A DNA stretch of 64,000 nucleotides, taken from contig OX030959.1 of assembly GCA_943735955.1 (NCBI GenBank), positions 7,164,719 to 7,228,718 on the forward strand, written 5' to 3'. Made by a program: the position numbers and the translations under genes. This DNA comes from Piscicola geometra (taxonomy: Eukaryota > Annelida > Clitellata > Hirudinida > Piscicolidae). A model generated the notes under the pieces. The model worked only from the letters and a program-made list of their open reading frames with translations. It made no database searches and was not told the origin of the DNA. This document shows positions 11,041 to 24,200 of the stretch, piece after piece. Position 1 is the stretch's first letter, and each line of letters begins with the position of its first letter.

Positions 11041-11382
11041 CATGGGCGGCGATCCTGGGGTTATTGAGGGGGTCAGCCTTAATGTGGAACTCCCCCACTT
11101 TTTCTCTAAAAACATTTTTAAATTCTTGTTTGGATGCGAACATAATCGTCAAACATTCATTAAACAGAATATTTATATATTAACACATTGTGAGTATGTG
11201 TAGTTATAGTGATGGCTGTCCAAAACCAAACTATTTTTTGCTTTCTTAAATATTCGTATCAAAACAGAAGTTTTAAAATGTTTTTTAAAGTGGGGGAAAG
11301 AAAAGTCCGGACTCCAGGACCTCCCCAGAATCGTCCATCCTGGGTAAGACCCCCCAAGATTTGTAGCAGGTCGCCGCCCCTG
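11041..11382 (-). mobile_element. hAT-type MITE, family copy 1
   Basis: 342-bp element with ends catgggcggcgatcctgg and, inverted, caggggcggcgacctgc. It is flanked by a near-matching 8-bp duplication (caacggac at 11033-11040, caactgtc at 11383-11390). Read in reverse it aligns along its length with the element at 14773-15102, including the cccccact and ttaaaaaacatttt blocks. It has no coding capacity. Confidence 0.8.
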
Positions 11383-11390
11383 CAACTGTC

Positions 11391-12156
11391 ACACCCTTGA
11401 GCTTGAGATAAGTTTGAGCACAGATTTAATAAACAAAAACAAGGAAAAAAAGAGATTCAACAACGTTCAACTGTATTTGCAGGGAAAGAGTGCAACTCAC
11501 CAGAAAGGCCCAAACGTCTACGCCATCTGTTGTGCTTAGAATTAAAAAAGAATATGACATCGATTGCTTATGAAAAGCAAGCGCAATATCTGCAAGCGGT
11601 CTTTTATGAATCGGCGTAGTGTACATTATGCATGCGTGTGTGTATGCACTCTAACGCGTAGTCGTACACACGCAATAATCTGGAGATGCGTCAATACCTG
11701 TGATACATAGCTCTGCGACCACTATAGTGCCTGTTCAATCGGGAGTTCTGAGGGTGTGGCACTTGGACGTCGAGTGCACGAGTCTTGGAGTTTGCTTGCG
11801 AGAGATGACCTCGTCAGGACCAGGAGAGAGCGATGCATAGCTTGCGGAGTTTCGGTTGAATATCTGAATGAATGCGTACAGTTTTTTGAATTTCCTTTCA
11901 ATTGAGAGCGCTGGGAAAACCAATGAGGTTGTATTTGAACGCAAGGTTTGTTGTCATATAGGTGGTTTCTGAAAGGAAACTTGAATAAGTCGTTGACTGA
12001 AATAAATGTTAATTAATGTTTTTTTAACTAATGGTTTGAATTAAAATGAATGGGAAAAGAATGAAAACTTGATAGTTTTGAAGTTCTAAATTGCTTGAAG
12101 TTTTTGAAACATTAAAGAAATCTGAAAAACTTAAAATTTGACACTGAAAGTGGAAC
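11391..12156. other. Spacer and presumed promoter of the alpha2/delta gene
   Basis: No gene or clear repeat recognised. Transcription of the alpha2/delta gene should begin in or near this stretch. Confidence 0.4.
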
Positions 12157-12242
12157 ATGGCTAATTTGGGAGTTCGTTTAGGGCTATTGTTGCTTTCTAT
12201 ACACCTGCCTCCCTGCCTTGGTCATTCTTCAGAGCTACAGAA
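12157..12242 (+). other. Signal peptide exon of alpha2/delta
   Basis: Exon 1 encodes MANLGVRLGLLLLSIHLPPC and a few more residues ending in the donor aa/gtaaga. The hydrophobic core and small residues near residue 20 fit a cleaved signal peptide and fix the start codon; no other Met in frame gives such a leader. Exon 2 at 14500 continues in phase. Confidence 0.85.
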
Positions 12243-15200
12243 GTAAGATATGAGTGATGTCGAGGAATAAATTATCCATTGCCTATGATAATTTTTTTAA
12301 ACATTTGAATTATTATATTTAAACAAATTATATGTTTTAAGATCTATTTTATCCCCTCAGAGCTAGCCAATAAATGAAACATTGTGCATGAAATCTCTTT
12401 GAAATTTCCAAATATTTATGTCAAAATAAACTCATAAAATATTTATTTAATTCTTTAGATTGTGTTTTAAATAAATTTTTAGTAAATATCAAGAATATTC
12501 AAAACTTCACAGCATTCCACCCTCCGTCAAACTACTTGGTGACAGTTGACATAATCCTTAGCGTGATAGCCATATATAATCCATTTTTCCCTATTTTTTT
12601 TATCTACAATAAAATTTATTTTTTTAAATTGTCGATAACTTCATCCATGCCTCAGTGGTTTGAAAACTAAAACAATCTCAACCACTTTCATTTCTTATCG
12701 GGTTTCTCTTTTTTTATTCTTCCCTTAGCTACGCGAAGAAGCATAACAATTTAAAAACTATTAAGATAACGTTATTCTTACTATTTTATTTTTTCTTCTA
12801 ATAACATAAATTTTCTGTTGGTAATTTGTTTAACCAGCACCGATCACAGCCTCACTGTCTTAAACATTATCCTGTCTTTTCTGAAGCATTCCTAGGTCAA
12901 AATGTCTTCTTTCTTCCCACTCAACACATTTCTATGCACTATACTAATAGAGCATTCTAAATTTATTCATTTGCATTACAAATTCTTCTTAAGTTCTCAC
13001 AAAATGTGAAGTTAATTTTGCATTAATCTGTGAAAATACAAGTTCCCCTTTCCCCCTGATAAAATAACTGTGAAAATACAGACCATGATCTCTTTTGAAT
13101 GAAAATTGATTTTTTTTCAAGCCACCGAGCGGGCCCAGCTAAGAAGACTCATTTTCGCGGTATAACTGTGGGGTATGAAGGAATGAAAAATTAGAATAAA
13201 TATCAAGGAAATGAAGTCAAAACAAATACTTGAATGTTGATGACAGATAGAAAGAAATATGCGTAAACAAATTTGAAAAGAGAGTTAGAAGGCTTGTGTA
13301 GGAGAATCTGGATTGAATGTGTATTGAGCTGAGGTGACATCAGTGAGGGCAGAATAACTTTTCGTCACTGCTGTCTCATCATTGCATAAGGACGAAAACG
13401 ATTGATGACCTTTCTGCATACATTTCTAAGCAGACTTTAGAAATTTTCACTTTATTCTCTTTTTTTCCAGCACTGAGTGTTTCAAACTATACTTAGATTA
13501 TCCAGTTAGCTGAATTTCTATTTGCATTTGAATTCTTTTTGTTCCCTTCTAAAACTTTTAATAAGTTATTTTTCTTCTTTTCTTAACGAGTTTCTTCACA
13601 AATAGTTTTAAAAAGTTAAGAAAATACTTTTGAACCTTGCCACTGCCATTGAGTTTGAGTGCGTAACCATTCATTGACAAAACTAGAAAAGAATTACATG
13701 CACCGAAAATCGTAAGACACTATCTGCTCAGATATAACTTCTATTATGAGTGCTCTCAGCAAGATATAAGATCTGATAGTTGGCTTCCAAAAAATGGAAC
13801 TGTCTACTGCTAGGATGCGATACCAGAAACTTTATTCGATCGTCCTTTGAAGCTGCTTTCTTCTTCTTTTTAATGAATTCATCAGATGTTTTAAATAATC
13901 GTCTTGAATCAATGCAATGGCAATTATATAAAAATGGGTTTTTTAAAATTATGTTTTAAAAGATGTAAATTCTTAAATTTTTTAAAAACTTTATATTTTT
14001 TTAATGCTTAAACTTTTTTTAAATGCTTAAAATTATTTTAATGCTTACAATTTTTTTAAATGATACAAGCTATTTAAATGCTTTTTATATTATATTTAGA
14101 AAAATGATAATATTATAAAAAACTTCTTTCAAAATATGAATGTTTTTAGAGACAATTCAAATAGATATTAACAGATTAAATAGTGAAAAAATAACAATAA
14201 TACTCAAAAGCAATTTAAAGAAAAAAATAATTAATGTAGTATAAACTGACAACTCTAATATTTTGATGCATCAATAACCATCGACCACTTTTTCTATTTT
14301 TTCTTCTTCAACTACAAAGAAATGAAAATAATTTTAATAACTTACGTTTTCTAGTTCAAAAATATTTTTTTCAACTGAATACTCATTTTCAGATTTATAA
14401 AGCGAAAATTTTGATGAAGTTTCATAAGATGACAGTCCACACAAAGTAAATTATCCAGTTAAATTTCAGCGTGTAGAACTCTTTCAACCATTCCTGCAGA
14501 TCGGTCTTCACTGCAGAGACACTCTCTCAAAACATCACTGAGTTTCTCAACAGACTGACAGCCATTCAGGAAGTCAGAACTGTGAGTTTTCAAAATAATT
14601 TATTTGTGCTAATAAAATAATAATTTTTCCTGTTTTGTTTTAAACACGCATATTTTATCTTTCGAAAGTAGAGCTGCTCCACGATTAAAAATTTTAATCA
14701 CCGTTAATCGTTTGATTAATAATTTTAATCGTGAGTTAATCGTATTTTAACGCAATGTTTTTAGCATATTTGCAGAAGCGGCGATTTGCTGCAAATCTTG
14801 GAGGGTCCTAACCAGCATGAACGATCTTGGGGGGGCTCTGGGGTCCAGATCCCCCCTTCCCCCACTTAAAAAACATTTTTTAGCTTCTGTTTTTATACGA
14901 ATATGAAATATACAATGAAAAGTTCTATTTTAGACAGCTATAACTATAACTACACATATTCACAATGTATTTATTTGTTAAAAAATCTGTTTTAGGCCAT
15001 ATTTGACGATTATGTTCAAATCAAAAAAAGATTTTAAAATGTTTTTATTGGAAAAAGTGGAGGGGCTCGGACCCCAGAACCCCCCCAGGATTGCCGATCA
15101 TGCATATTTGAAATTAGTATAAAATTTATACTATAAATAAATAAGTAGTTAATTTTTTTTCTTCTAAATTTAATAACATTTTCATTAGAATTTGTTTCTT

Positions 15201-18200
15201 GAAGTAATCCACATTTTAAAGAAAGAAAAAAATTCATAAATGATAAAAAATGCAATTGTCACACATCCTTTTTGAGCCAGTACTCAAACAAGTTTTTCAA
15301 CATCAGTTGGATCTGAAGAGGCTCTTTTCTTGTTAACTATGTGTCCTGACAAGCTGAATAGACGTTCACATGGAACTCTACTTGCACGAGATGACAAGTA
15401 CTTTCTTGCCAGTTTCGCAAGAGCCGGATATGCCCCTACGTGTTGTTGCCACCAAACAAGAGGACAACTCTCAAAGCTCAGATTCTTTTCTATAACGTTT
15501 AATGATTGACTTATTAATCATTGAGATACCTTCATCTTCAGAATCTGAAGTTAGATATGTTTGTAGTCTTTTGTTTGGTGAAAGCTGTATGAATTTTGAT
15601 TTTTTTTCTTCTTATAGTTTCTTTAAATCTGTTATTTTTGAAAACATTTTAACATTTTAATTCGTGGGTCTAATGATGTGGCAATTCTTGACCATTGGAT
15701 ATTCTGATTATTCATTGTCTGCTCCAAATTGGAAAGAAAGTTTTTGTATGAAACGAATGACATAAGCTGGATCATCTTCTGAAGTGCAATATTTCTTGTT
15801 TGAAGTGACAAATTGCAAGTAAAACTATTTACAATTTCAAGTCTTCTTTAACCCCTAGAAGTTCTGTTGCAAATCTTCAAGAAATGAGAAGTTTTTTGAT
15901 GAAATTCAATTTTTCTCCTTCGTTTGTTGACAGTAAATTAGTAGTGTTTGTGTTCACTTTGTGACAATGCAACCAAAACAACAAATTTTTTAATTGCGTT
16001 TAAATATTTCACGGCGTTAAAAATTTTAACTGTCGTTAATTAACTAACGCATTAATTGAAGGTTAACGTAGATTAAAGCACAGCTATACTCAAAACCTTT
16101 CGACCTTTCATCGTTCCTTGCAGTGCTCAATGAGCCCATTGGGGCATGAATCATGCTCACATTGGTTCTTCAACGATCTGCAACTACATGTGTTAAATGA
16201 ATTATTCACAACTCCAACAGGAGTACATGCTTAGTGACCCGGTGGTGAAATTGGTGGACGGGAAACAAGTGGTCCAATCTGTCAAACTGAAACTGGAAGC
16301 GATCGTCAGAAAGAAGATGCAGACCGTGAAGGTGTGTGGGGTTGTACCTCTTATAGTGGCGTATATCACGAAGACGCTTCGAAGCCACTTAGGCCGAACA
16401 TTTCCATTCGCGACTTTCGGTCACTACAACATGCCTTGCACTTAATTCGGACCCGTTAAGGTTGTTCAGACACTTTACACACCTGCCAATTTGTTCATCC
16501 ACTACTTATTTTGAAGGAAATGTCTAGAGGGTTTCAGATGCAAGAACTTTTCAAATCTCTTTCCATACTTAATTGTGCTTTCCCTTTCATCCGATTGAAT
16601 CATTTAAAAAATAATTTGCTTCACAAAAGTGAATTTTTATAGTTTAATTGGTTAAAAATCTATTAAAAAAGTAAATATGATTATTTCATCAAATTAAAAC
16701 TACCAGTTAAGTTTGAAAATTTCTTAGTAGAGCCGAAAAATAAGTGATTAAACTGGAAATGTTTTTTTCAAAGGCTGGAAAAGATTTGAAAAGTTTAAAA
16801 ACTGTTATAATACTTTATTTGTTTAAAGCATTTAAAAAGCTTTTAATTGATTTTGATGCAATATAAAATCTTCAGGGCCGCTTGTAAAACTACAACTACC
16901 ATTCTAAGCCCGTCTAAGCAATCAACAACAAAACCTTTCTTATCCCAGCCTTTCGAACTTAATCAAGAGTCTTTTAGTCCCTAAGCACACACGTACTTTG
17001 CAATAAAACTATTGCCTCTTCCAATTGAGTTTTATTACTTCAACTTTTTGCAGAATTTAGCAAATATTGCTGAGAAGAGCTTCCTGAGCCACAACTACAC
17101 AAGCAACATCCAGGTACGAATTAAATCTTATGCATATTTGTGTTTAACTTACATATAATGGTTTACAACAGTTTTCATAATGTCTTTCCTTGCTTCAAAT
17201 TTGTAATTTCCTCTGCTATTGTTTACTTAGTCGACTGTCGAAAATTGTATGCCTTCGTGACACTGATTGCATGCCTGTGTGGAACGATTTCAATTGAGTC
17301 TACACTACAGAAAAAATCGTCTGCTGCCATTTCTGGTCATCAAATCATTTCCAATTCGTTTTCTATTATTCAAGTTGGATATCTTCTTAAGCGACTTCGT
17401 CTGCACTCAAGCTTATACAAAGACAGTTTTATCTTTTTCTAAGAATTTTGAATTTCTGAGGATTTTTTATAGAGAAAAAATGAAAAAAGTTTTAAATGAC
17501 TTGTGGAACAGCTTGAATCAAAATGTGACGTAATTAAAAAGTTTTTAATGGAAAGTATGCCGTTTGATTGAAAGATAATTCATCAAATTAGGTTCATAGC
17601 CTTCAAAAACAAAACCCCAATGAAGCTATTATCTGATTTCTGCAGAACATCTCATTCATAACAGCTGGCATTGAAAACTGCGAGGTTGAAAATTATAAAA
17701 AGTCATCGTCAGAATGCCTCTACAAAATGTGTGCAAGTACCAGGCTACAGGCCATCAGATTGTACAAAAATTCCTCAAACGACGAAAGTTTACGTGCAAT
17801 TGATTACACACAAGCATACGAAAGTCACATTCATATCAATAAGTCTTAATGGTGAGTGTTCCATTGTGGCGTACACATGGAGGTCAAACAGGTTAAAACA
17901 TCTAAAATACAAATTAATTAATAATTTGTGAGAAAAAAATGTGTAATAGACACGGAATAAACACATATATGGATTAGAATAAAAACTAGATCCAATCTCA
18001 AGATCAAATTGAAACCACATGCTGCTAAAAAGTTAAGCAGTTGAATTACACGCATAAGATATGTAGGAACCGTCATGGTGGCTTGGTGTGTCCTTTCAGA
18101 AGCCTCTTATCGTTCTCTATAGATTTTTTACTTTTAGTTTCTTTCCGAGTTGAGCAATAATAAGCCTAAAAATGAAATATCCAAATGACACCATGAGAAG

Positions 18201-21200
18201 AGAGTCACTCATGCACACTGATGATCGTCAACCACAGAGGCATCGTGGTATAACACTTGAAGCCTCAATATTTAAATCATGTTGATTCATATTCCAATGA
18301 GAGCTAATCTGTATTAAAGGAAAGTAAACTGGGAGTAAAGCCATTTTAAAAAATTGAGTGTTTTGTGTGAATTTATGGAAATTGCAAAAAAAAGACAAAA
18401 TAGTTTTTTGAAACACGTTTTGCCTATCTTAATGGGGAAATGTCAGTTCAAAGACTCTGAAGCATTTTTCACCAGCAATTATTCGTTTAATTAGCTTTTG
18501 CAAAATTAATTAAAATGTCCTATCTGTAAAATAAAGATTCCAAATGCAGAAAAAAAATAACAGTTTAAATGAATAAAATTTACCTATTTCTTTAAATATT
18601 ATCACTGAATATGTTTTTGATTTTTTCTCATCTCTATTCCTATTAAAAAACTTTGGTCTTCTTTTACATTTCACAAGCTTTCGAAAGCATTGCTAATAAT
18701 AAGTATTCAATAGCGTCATAAAATAGAAAATTCAACCTCTTGCCACCAACCACAGCTTTCCTACCCTGACGCCAAAAACCTCAGTGAGAAAAACTTCCCG
18801 CTAGAGAAGAGCAGTCTTTTCAACTTCAACAGGGTCAACCTCCACCGCAGCTCTGTCCACGTGCCTACCAACGTCTTCGACCAGTGTATGTATCGCACTC
18901 CATCGCTTGCTTCCTGTGTCGGTGTTTCAATTAAATTGTGTATTCTGCAACGTCTCAATTATGCAAGAACATATGTTCATAAACTTTGTATTAATTCCAT
19001 TTCTAGGGTGTTTGATATTCATTGTTTTTAATGGCATCTTTTGACGATGTTCTGACAATTATTGCAAACATTTCTTTGCTACTTTTTCTGAATCAAATAA
19101 TACTCCATACTCAATTAACCCTCTTCAGACATTTCATTATTTCAACCTGGCTTAGAAACTTCATTATTTTTTCTCACTCAAAAGATTTAAAATTGATTCA
19201 ACACAATTACTAAATGCTGCAAAACTTGATGACTTCTTTTATTATTTCGGATTAAATGAATTCCAATTAAAGTTTGGAAATAAAATTCAAACTATTTTGT
19301 TCAGAAACTTTAACATTTAAATTTAATTCTTTAATATTCACACAAAGAGTGTTTTTTAAACCAATTAAATTTAATTAAAATAATTCATTTGAATAATTTA
19401 TTTTCAAACCTAAAGTTTTTTTCTTACAATCTTTTATTGATTTTTGTGTTTAAAATATATGAAAAAAATATTTCATTGTTTTGGAAAGAGTTTCAAGGTA
19501 ATTCAATCGATAAAAAATTCAAATTTATTCAAAGCAATTTATCACACGCTCTTACGAATGCGACTGTTTTAAAACGGCATTTATAATGCATTCTTGAGTC
19601 GAGGGGCGTCTGAGGGCTACATCTTATTACTTTGTGCTCTCTTTGCAATTTAAAGACCTCTTTAATATTTATTACAAATTTAAAACTTTTTTCTATCTCG
19701 AATTGTTTAAGTATTTATTGCTTTAGAAGAACCCTTTAAATTAAACTTTAATTATAAAAATCATGTGAGTCTGCTTTGTTTCACCACAGCTACAGAAATC
19801 CTCAACAGCATTTCGTGGAGCAGACAAATCGACTCGACTTTTCTTCAGAACTCTCGAGAAGACACCTCTCTGGCCTGGCAGTACTTCTGCAGCACCGACG
19901 GACACCTGCGTCTCTTTCCAGGTGAGAAGAATGTGTAGTGCACACTGTGTACGCTTTGAAATGAACTATGAGCAAATGTCGACTTTTTTCAGGGTTGATC
20001 AAAGATATCAAACAAATTTCATCAAAAACGAGAAAGACCTAAATGATATAGTAAAAGGTAGTCTAACAAGATCTATCCAAGACTAAAGACCATTGAAATA
20101 AATATTTCAGATTCTCAGAACTACACGATTGTAAAAGGTCAAACAGGCTGTGACCTTGAGAGAAAATGTATTCAAGAGTGTGTAATAGGTAAAAACATGA
20201 TGATGGTAATGATAAGTGGGTTGCAGCAGAAAAAAAATGAGCAGCTCATGAATTTGTATTGATAGGCTGAAATTCGGAACGGATATTGCTTTATGTTTGA
20301 AGATTTGAAATTTATTTGAGCTTGAATTGAACTCATCACGCTTTATTTGTTTTTCATTACATTGTTCTGAATGCGCGTGTGAGTATGGCTGTGATAGCAG
20401 GAAAGAGGCATCTACTCATTCGACATTTAATCTGGTTTACTAAAAAAAGTATAGATTTAAACAAGAATAGATTGGTCATAAAAACAATTTAAGGTATAAA
20501 AAAATAAAGATGACACTTTTTTGATTAATCGTGTGAAATAACAAATAAATAACCTTGTGAAAAGTAGAAGTTTAAGTATAAGGAAAAGTTTTTGAATCGA
20601 GAAAGGCAGTTAAAGTAACGTAAAAACACAAAAAATCTGAGAAATCATGAAAACATATTTTCAGATACTTCAAGCGTTAATGAATGTGAAGGATATTGAA
20701 ATAAATCATAAATTTAAAATAATTCAAACTAAATTTCTCAGGGACGAGTTGGGCCTCTTCAAGAAATCAGGAAGAAGCCACTGCAGCTGATTTCTTCGAC
20801 TGCAGAATGAAGCACTGGTACCTAAAATTTTTTTATCTTGATTTAAACTTGATTTGAAATTTACTTCTCACCCGCTTACTACAAGTGTAAAATAGATTTT
20901 TTTATGAAAAGCTTGCAGCCAATCACAACCTGAAAAACATGGAAAAAAATGTCTAACTACCTTAACCTTTCCAGGTACATCCAGGGAGTCTCATGCGCCA
21001 AAGACGTGGTTTTCCTGCTGGACATCAGTGGCAGCATGAAAGGTACCTGTGCTATTTAGAAGCACCTGCAACTCAAGTTACTCTATAGATTAAATACTTT
21101 TGTCAAATTTCATGATCATTCAATCAGTCACCGATTCAATTATTGTAAGCTATATTATAGTTTTTCAAATAATAATTCCAAAAAAAAGTTTTTTAAAAAG

Positions 21201-24200
21201 CTTATAAAGTTCTATAAACTTCTGCGTGGAAGTCGTAAACTAGAAAAACAATTAAAGCTCACAAAACATTTTTTTATGATAAATAAAATAAAAAATATAA
21301 TGAAATATAAACCAAAAACTTAGTTTAAAGCATGTGAAAGGATAAATTTTGATCTTTTCTCAATATTTTCCAACATTAACTTCTAAATTTTTATATACAC
21401 CAAATAATGAATTTATACAACAATTCATGTTCAACTCTTTCTTTGATTATAAAATTTTTGATTGAACATGCTTGTTTTATCATTCGAAATGCATCGCATG
21501 CTCTAAAGCTTCCGATAAGAAAATAAAAAAATAAAAAACTACAGTCAATTTATTTTAAAAACATAAATTTCAACTTTATTTTTATAGTGGTATAATATAT
21601 TAGAGAAAAGAAACTTGTTTTACACCCGAGATACCCAGTAAAAAATTGATTAGAGTTTCCAGTGTCGGTGACTGTGACCAACTGTACAAAAATACTATTA
21701 ACTAACTAGAAAAGATATAGACATCTCTGGAATTATATAATACTATTTCAAGTTTATTGCGGCCAAAACGAGTTTTTTTATTGAATTTGGAGCATTAAAC
21801 TCTCGCTAAAAAAATCTTAGAAGTTTTAAGGCTCCACTAGTCTGTAATGGGCGATTTGAATTCATTTGATCTAGCTTGAAATATTGAAAAGCTGAAAAGA
21901 TTAGTCTTAAATGCGGAGTTTTCCAAGAAAAAAGTTTAATAATTGTTTTTCAAATTAAGGTAACTATATTAAGTAATATTAAGTTCTATTACTTCTTCGA
22001 AACCAGAACTTTTCCAGTTTGATTCCATCGGCAAATAGCAATGCATGCAGGATTAACGAGTTACCATTAATGCTAACGAATCTCAAAGCCATCAAGAAAA
22101 AAAAAACAATTTTAAATAATAATAATTAATTATTTTTATATTTATAAAAAATGAAATGTAGAAAATTTTCATTTTTGAAAACTGTGCACTGAAGGTCTCA
22201 GCATTGAAATCGCAAAGACGGCCCTCCACAAACTGCTCGACACCCTCACCCACAACGACTACTTCAACATTCTTACTGTATGCTTCTCTTGTTTTTTTAT
22301 CAATATATTCATCAATTTTATTTTATTAATGCAAAAGAAAGTTTTTTAGATTATTTATTTAATCCTATTAATTAAATTTTAATATTTGGATTTAAAAATC
22401 AAATTAACAAACATTTTAGTGTAAAACAATTTATTCTGTCGTTTCACACAACAGATTATAACCTCACAGTTACTCGTTTGAGTTCTTAAAAATTCTCAAT
22501 AAGCTGAAATTAGCTCCAGCACTAACAGACCTCTCTACGTTGATCATTATTTCCTGTAATCTGTAAACGTTTTTTATGTTCAAGCTGCAAGAGCTTCTTT
22601 CTATATTTATCTATACATTTCTTCCTGTTAAATAAGATACTTCAAAGTCAAGAAGGTAGTAAACTAGAATTAGTCGACATGCAAGTAGCATGATTATAAA
22701 ATCAAAAAAAACTCAAACAGGTCTTTTGTCTTACTGGAATAGGCAGTGACTCAAAGTTTTGAATGTTTATTTCTTTTGATTTTACAAGAAATTATCTCCG
22801 TAGAGATTAACATTCCAAATTGAATTTGAACTATGCTTTCTGTACAGCTAATCATGTAGAAAATCAATTTTAAAAAAGATTAGTGTAAAGAACCTGACAG
22901 TCTATTTGGAACAGCGGTGAGGCTGCTTCCATCTACAGCTTTGCGTAAAAAAACTTTGCTAATAACTTCTTTCTCTCATCAATAGGTACGCTCTGAAAGA
23001 AGAAAACTAAGACGAGTTTTACGGCCACTTTCAGGAAAAGAATAAATTATAGAACAAATTATAATTATGATAATGCCGATTATAAACACTTTAAAATATT
23101 GAGGTGCTGTTAATAAATTAAAACGCTCAAACGCTTCAAAGTCCTTCCCATGAACTTTTCCGCTAAAAAACATTACCATAACATTGAATAATGAATGAAT
23201 TATGTTTCATCTTAACTTCATCCTCTCAAAAAAAATTCATTTCAAAATTTTTCACCCTTCAGTACTCAGACGAAGTGGAGTATCTGGACCCGCTTTTCAA
23301 CGGCACGCTCGTGCAAGCCACTGAAATCTTTAAGGATGTACGTGCTGAGTGTTTTACCTCAACTAACAATTCTTAGAGTTTTTTTTCTTTTACACAAAAT
23401 TGAAGTTGTAATTTAAATAATTAAAAAGTTGAGAAATAAAAAAGTGAATGTATTCTTCAAAAAGAGATGAAAAGCATGAAATTATTTTAAGTATGCATTG
23501 AAAGAAATGATGAAAGAATCTTTTTTTAGTTTCATTATGGAATTTTTTAAAGAAATGCATAATAGATGATGGCGTTTTTTCAAATATCTTTTTCAAAAAG
23601 ACGATGTTGAGACATCATGCATGCAATTGTCGCTAAGTACCCAGAAAGGTGTGATGCCTAAAAAAAAGGAAAATAAAAATATAACTAAAATATTTTTTTA
23701 TGTCGCTATATTTTATGAACTTTCAAAAAGGGAAATAAAATTTAGCATAACAGCTTGGCTTAACATCTTTAAGCAACTTTTTAAACTAAATACTGTAGCT
23801 GTGGTGGAGAGTTTAGAAAAAAACATGTGATCAAGCTTCAATGCGGCTTGAAAACAAGTGATGATTGTATTAAAAAATAAATGCTTTCAAGGATGATTTT
23901 CAAAGCTGCTTAAAGTGTAATACCATTAGAGCTTGAGATTGAATAAGGACCTTTCATGAAATTGCTTTTAGCCGTTGTTTGGCTCTCCCAATGTTCTAGC
24001 CTGGAACTTCACTCAATCAGAATTACATTGACATTATTTGTTTTAAAACTCTTGCTTAGTGAATTTGAACCATTAAATATTTTTTTAAATTCAGATAGAA
24101 TAAAATATTTTTATTAATTTAATTCTTTAATCAAATTAAAGCATATTATGAATCAGTATATCCTCTAAACTTGATCCAGTTTGTACATTGTACACTAAAA

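Noticed and set aside
17140..17442. 100-residue frame in alpha2/delta intron 4
   Set aside because: No conserved motif, AT-biased chance frame between two well supported exons.
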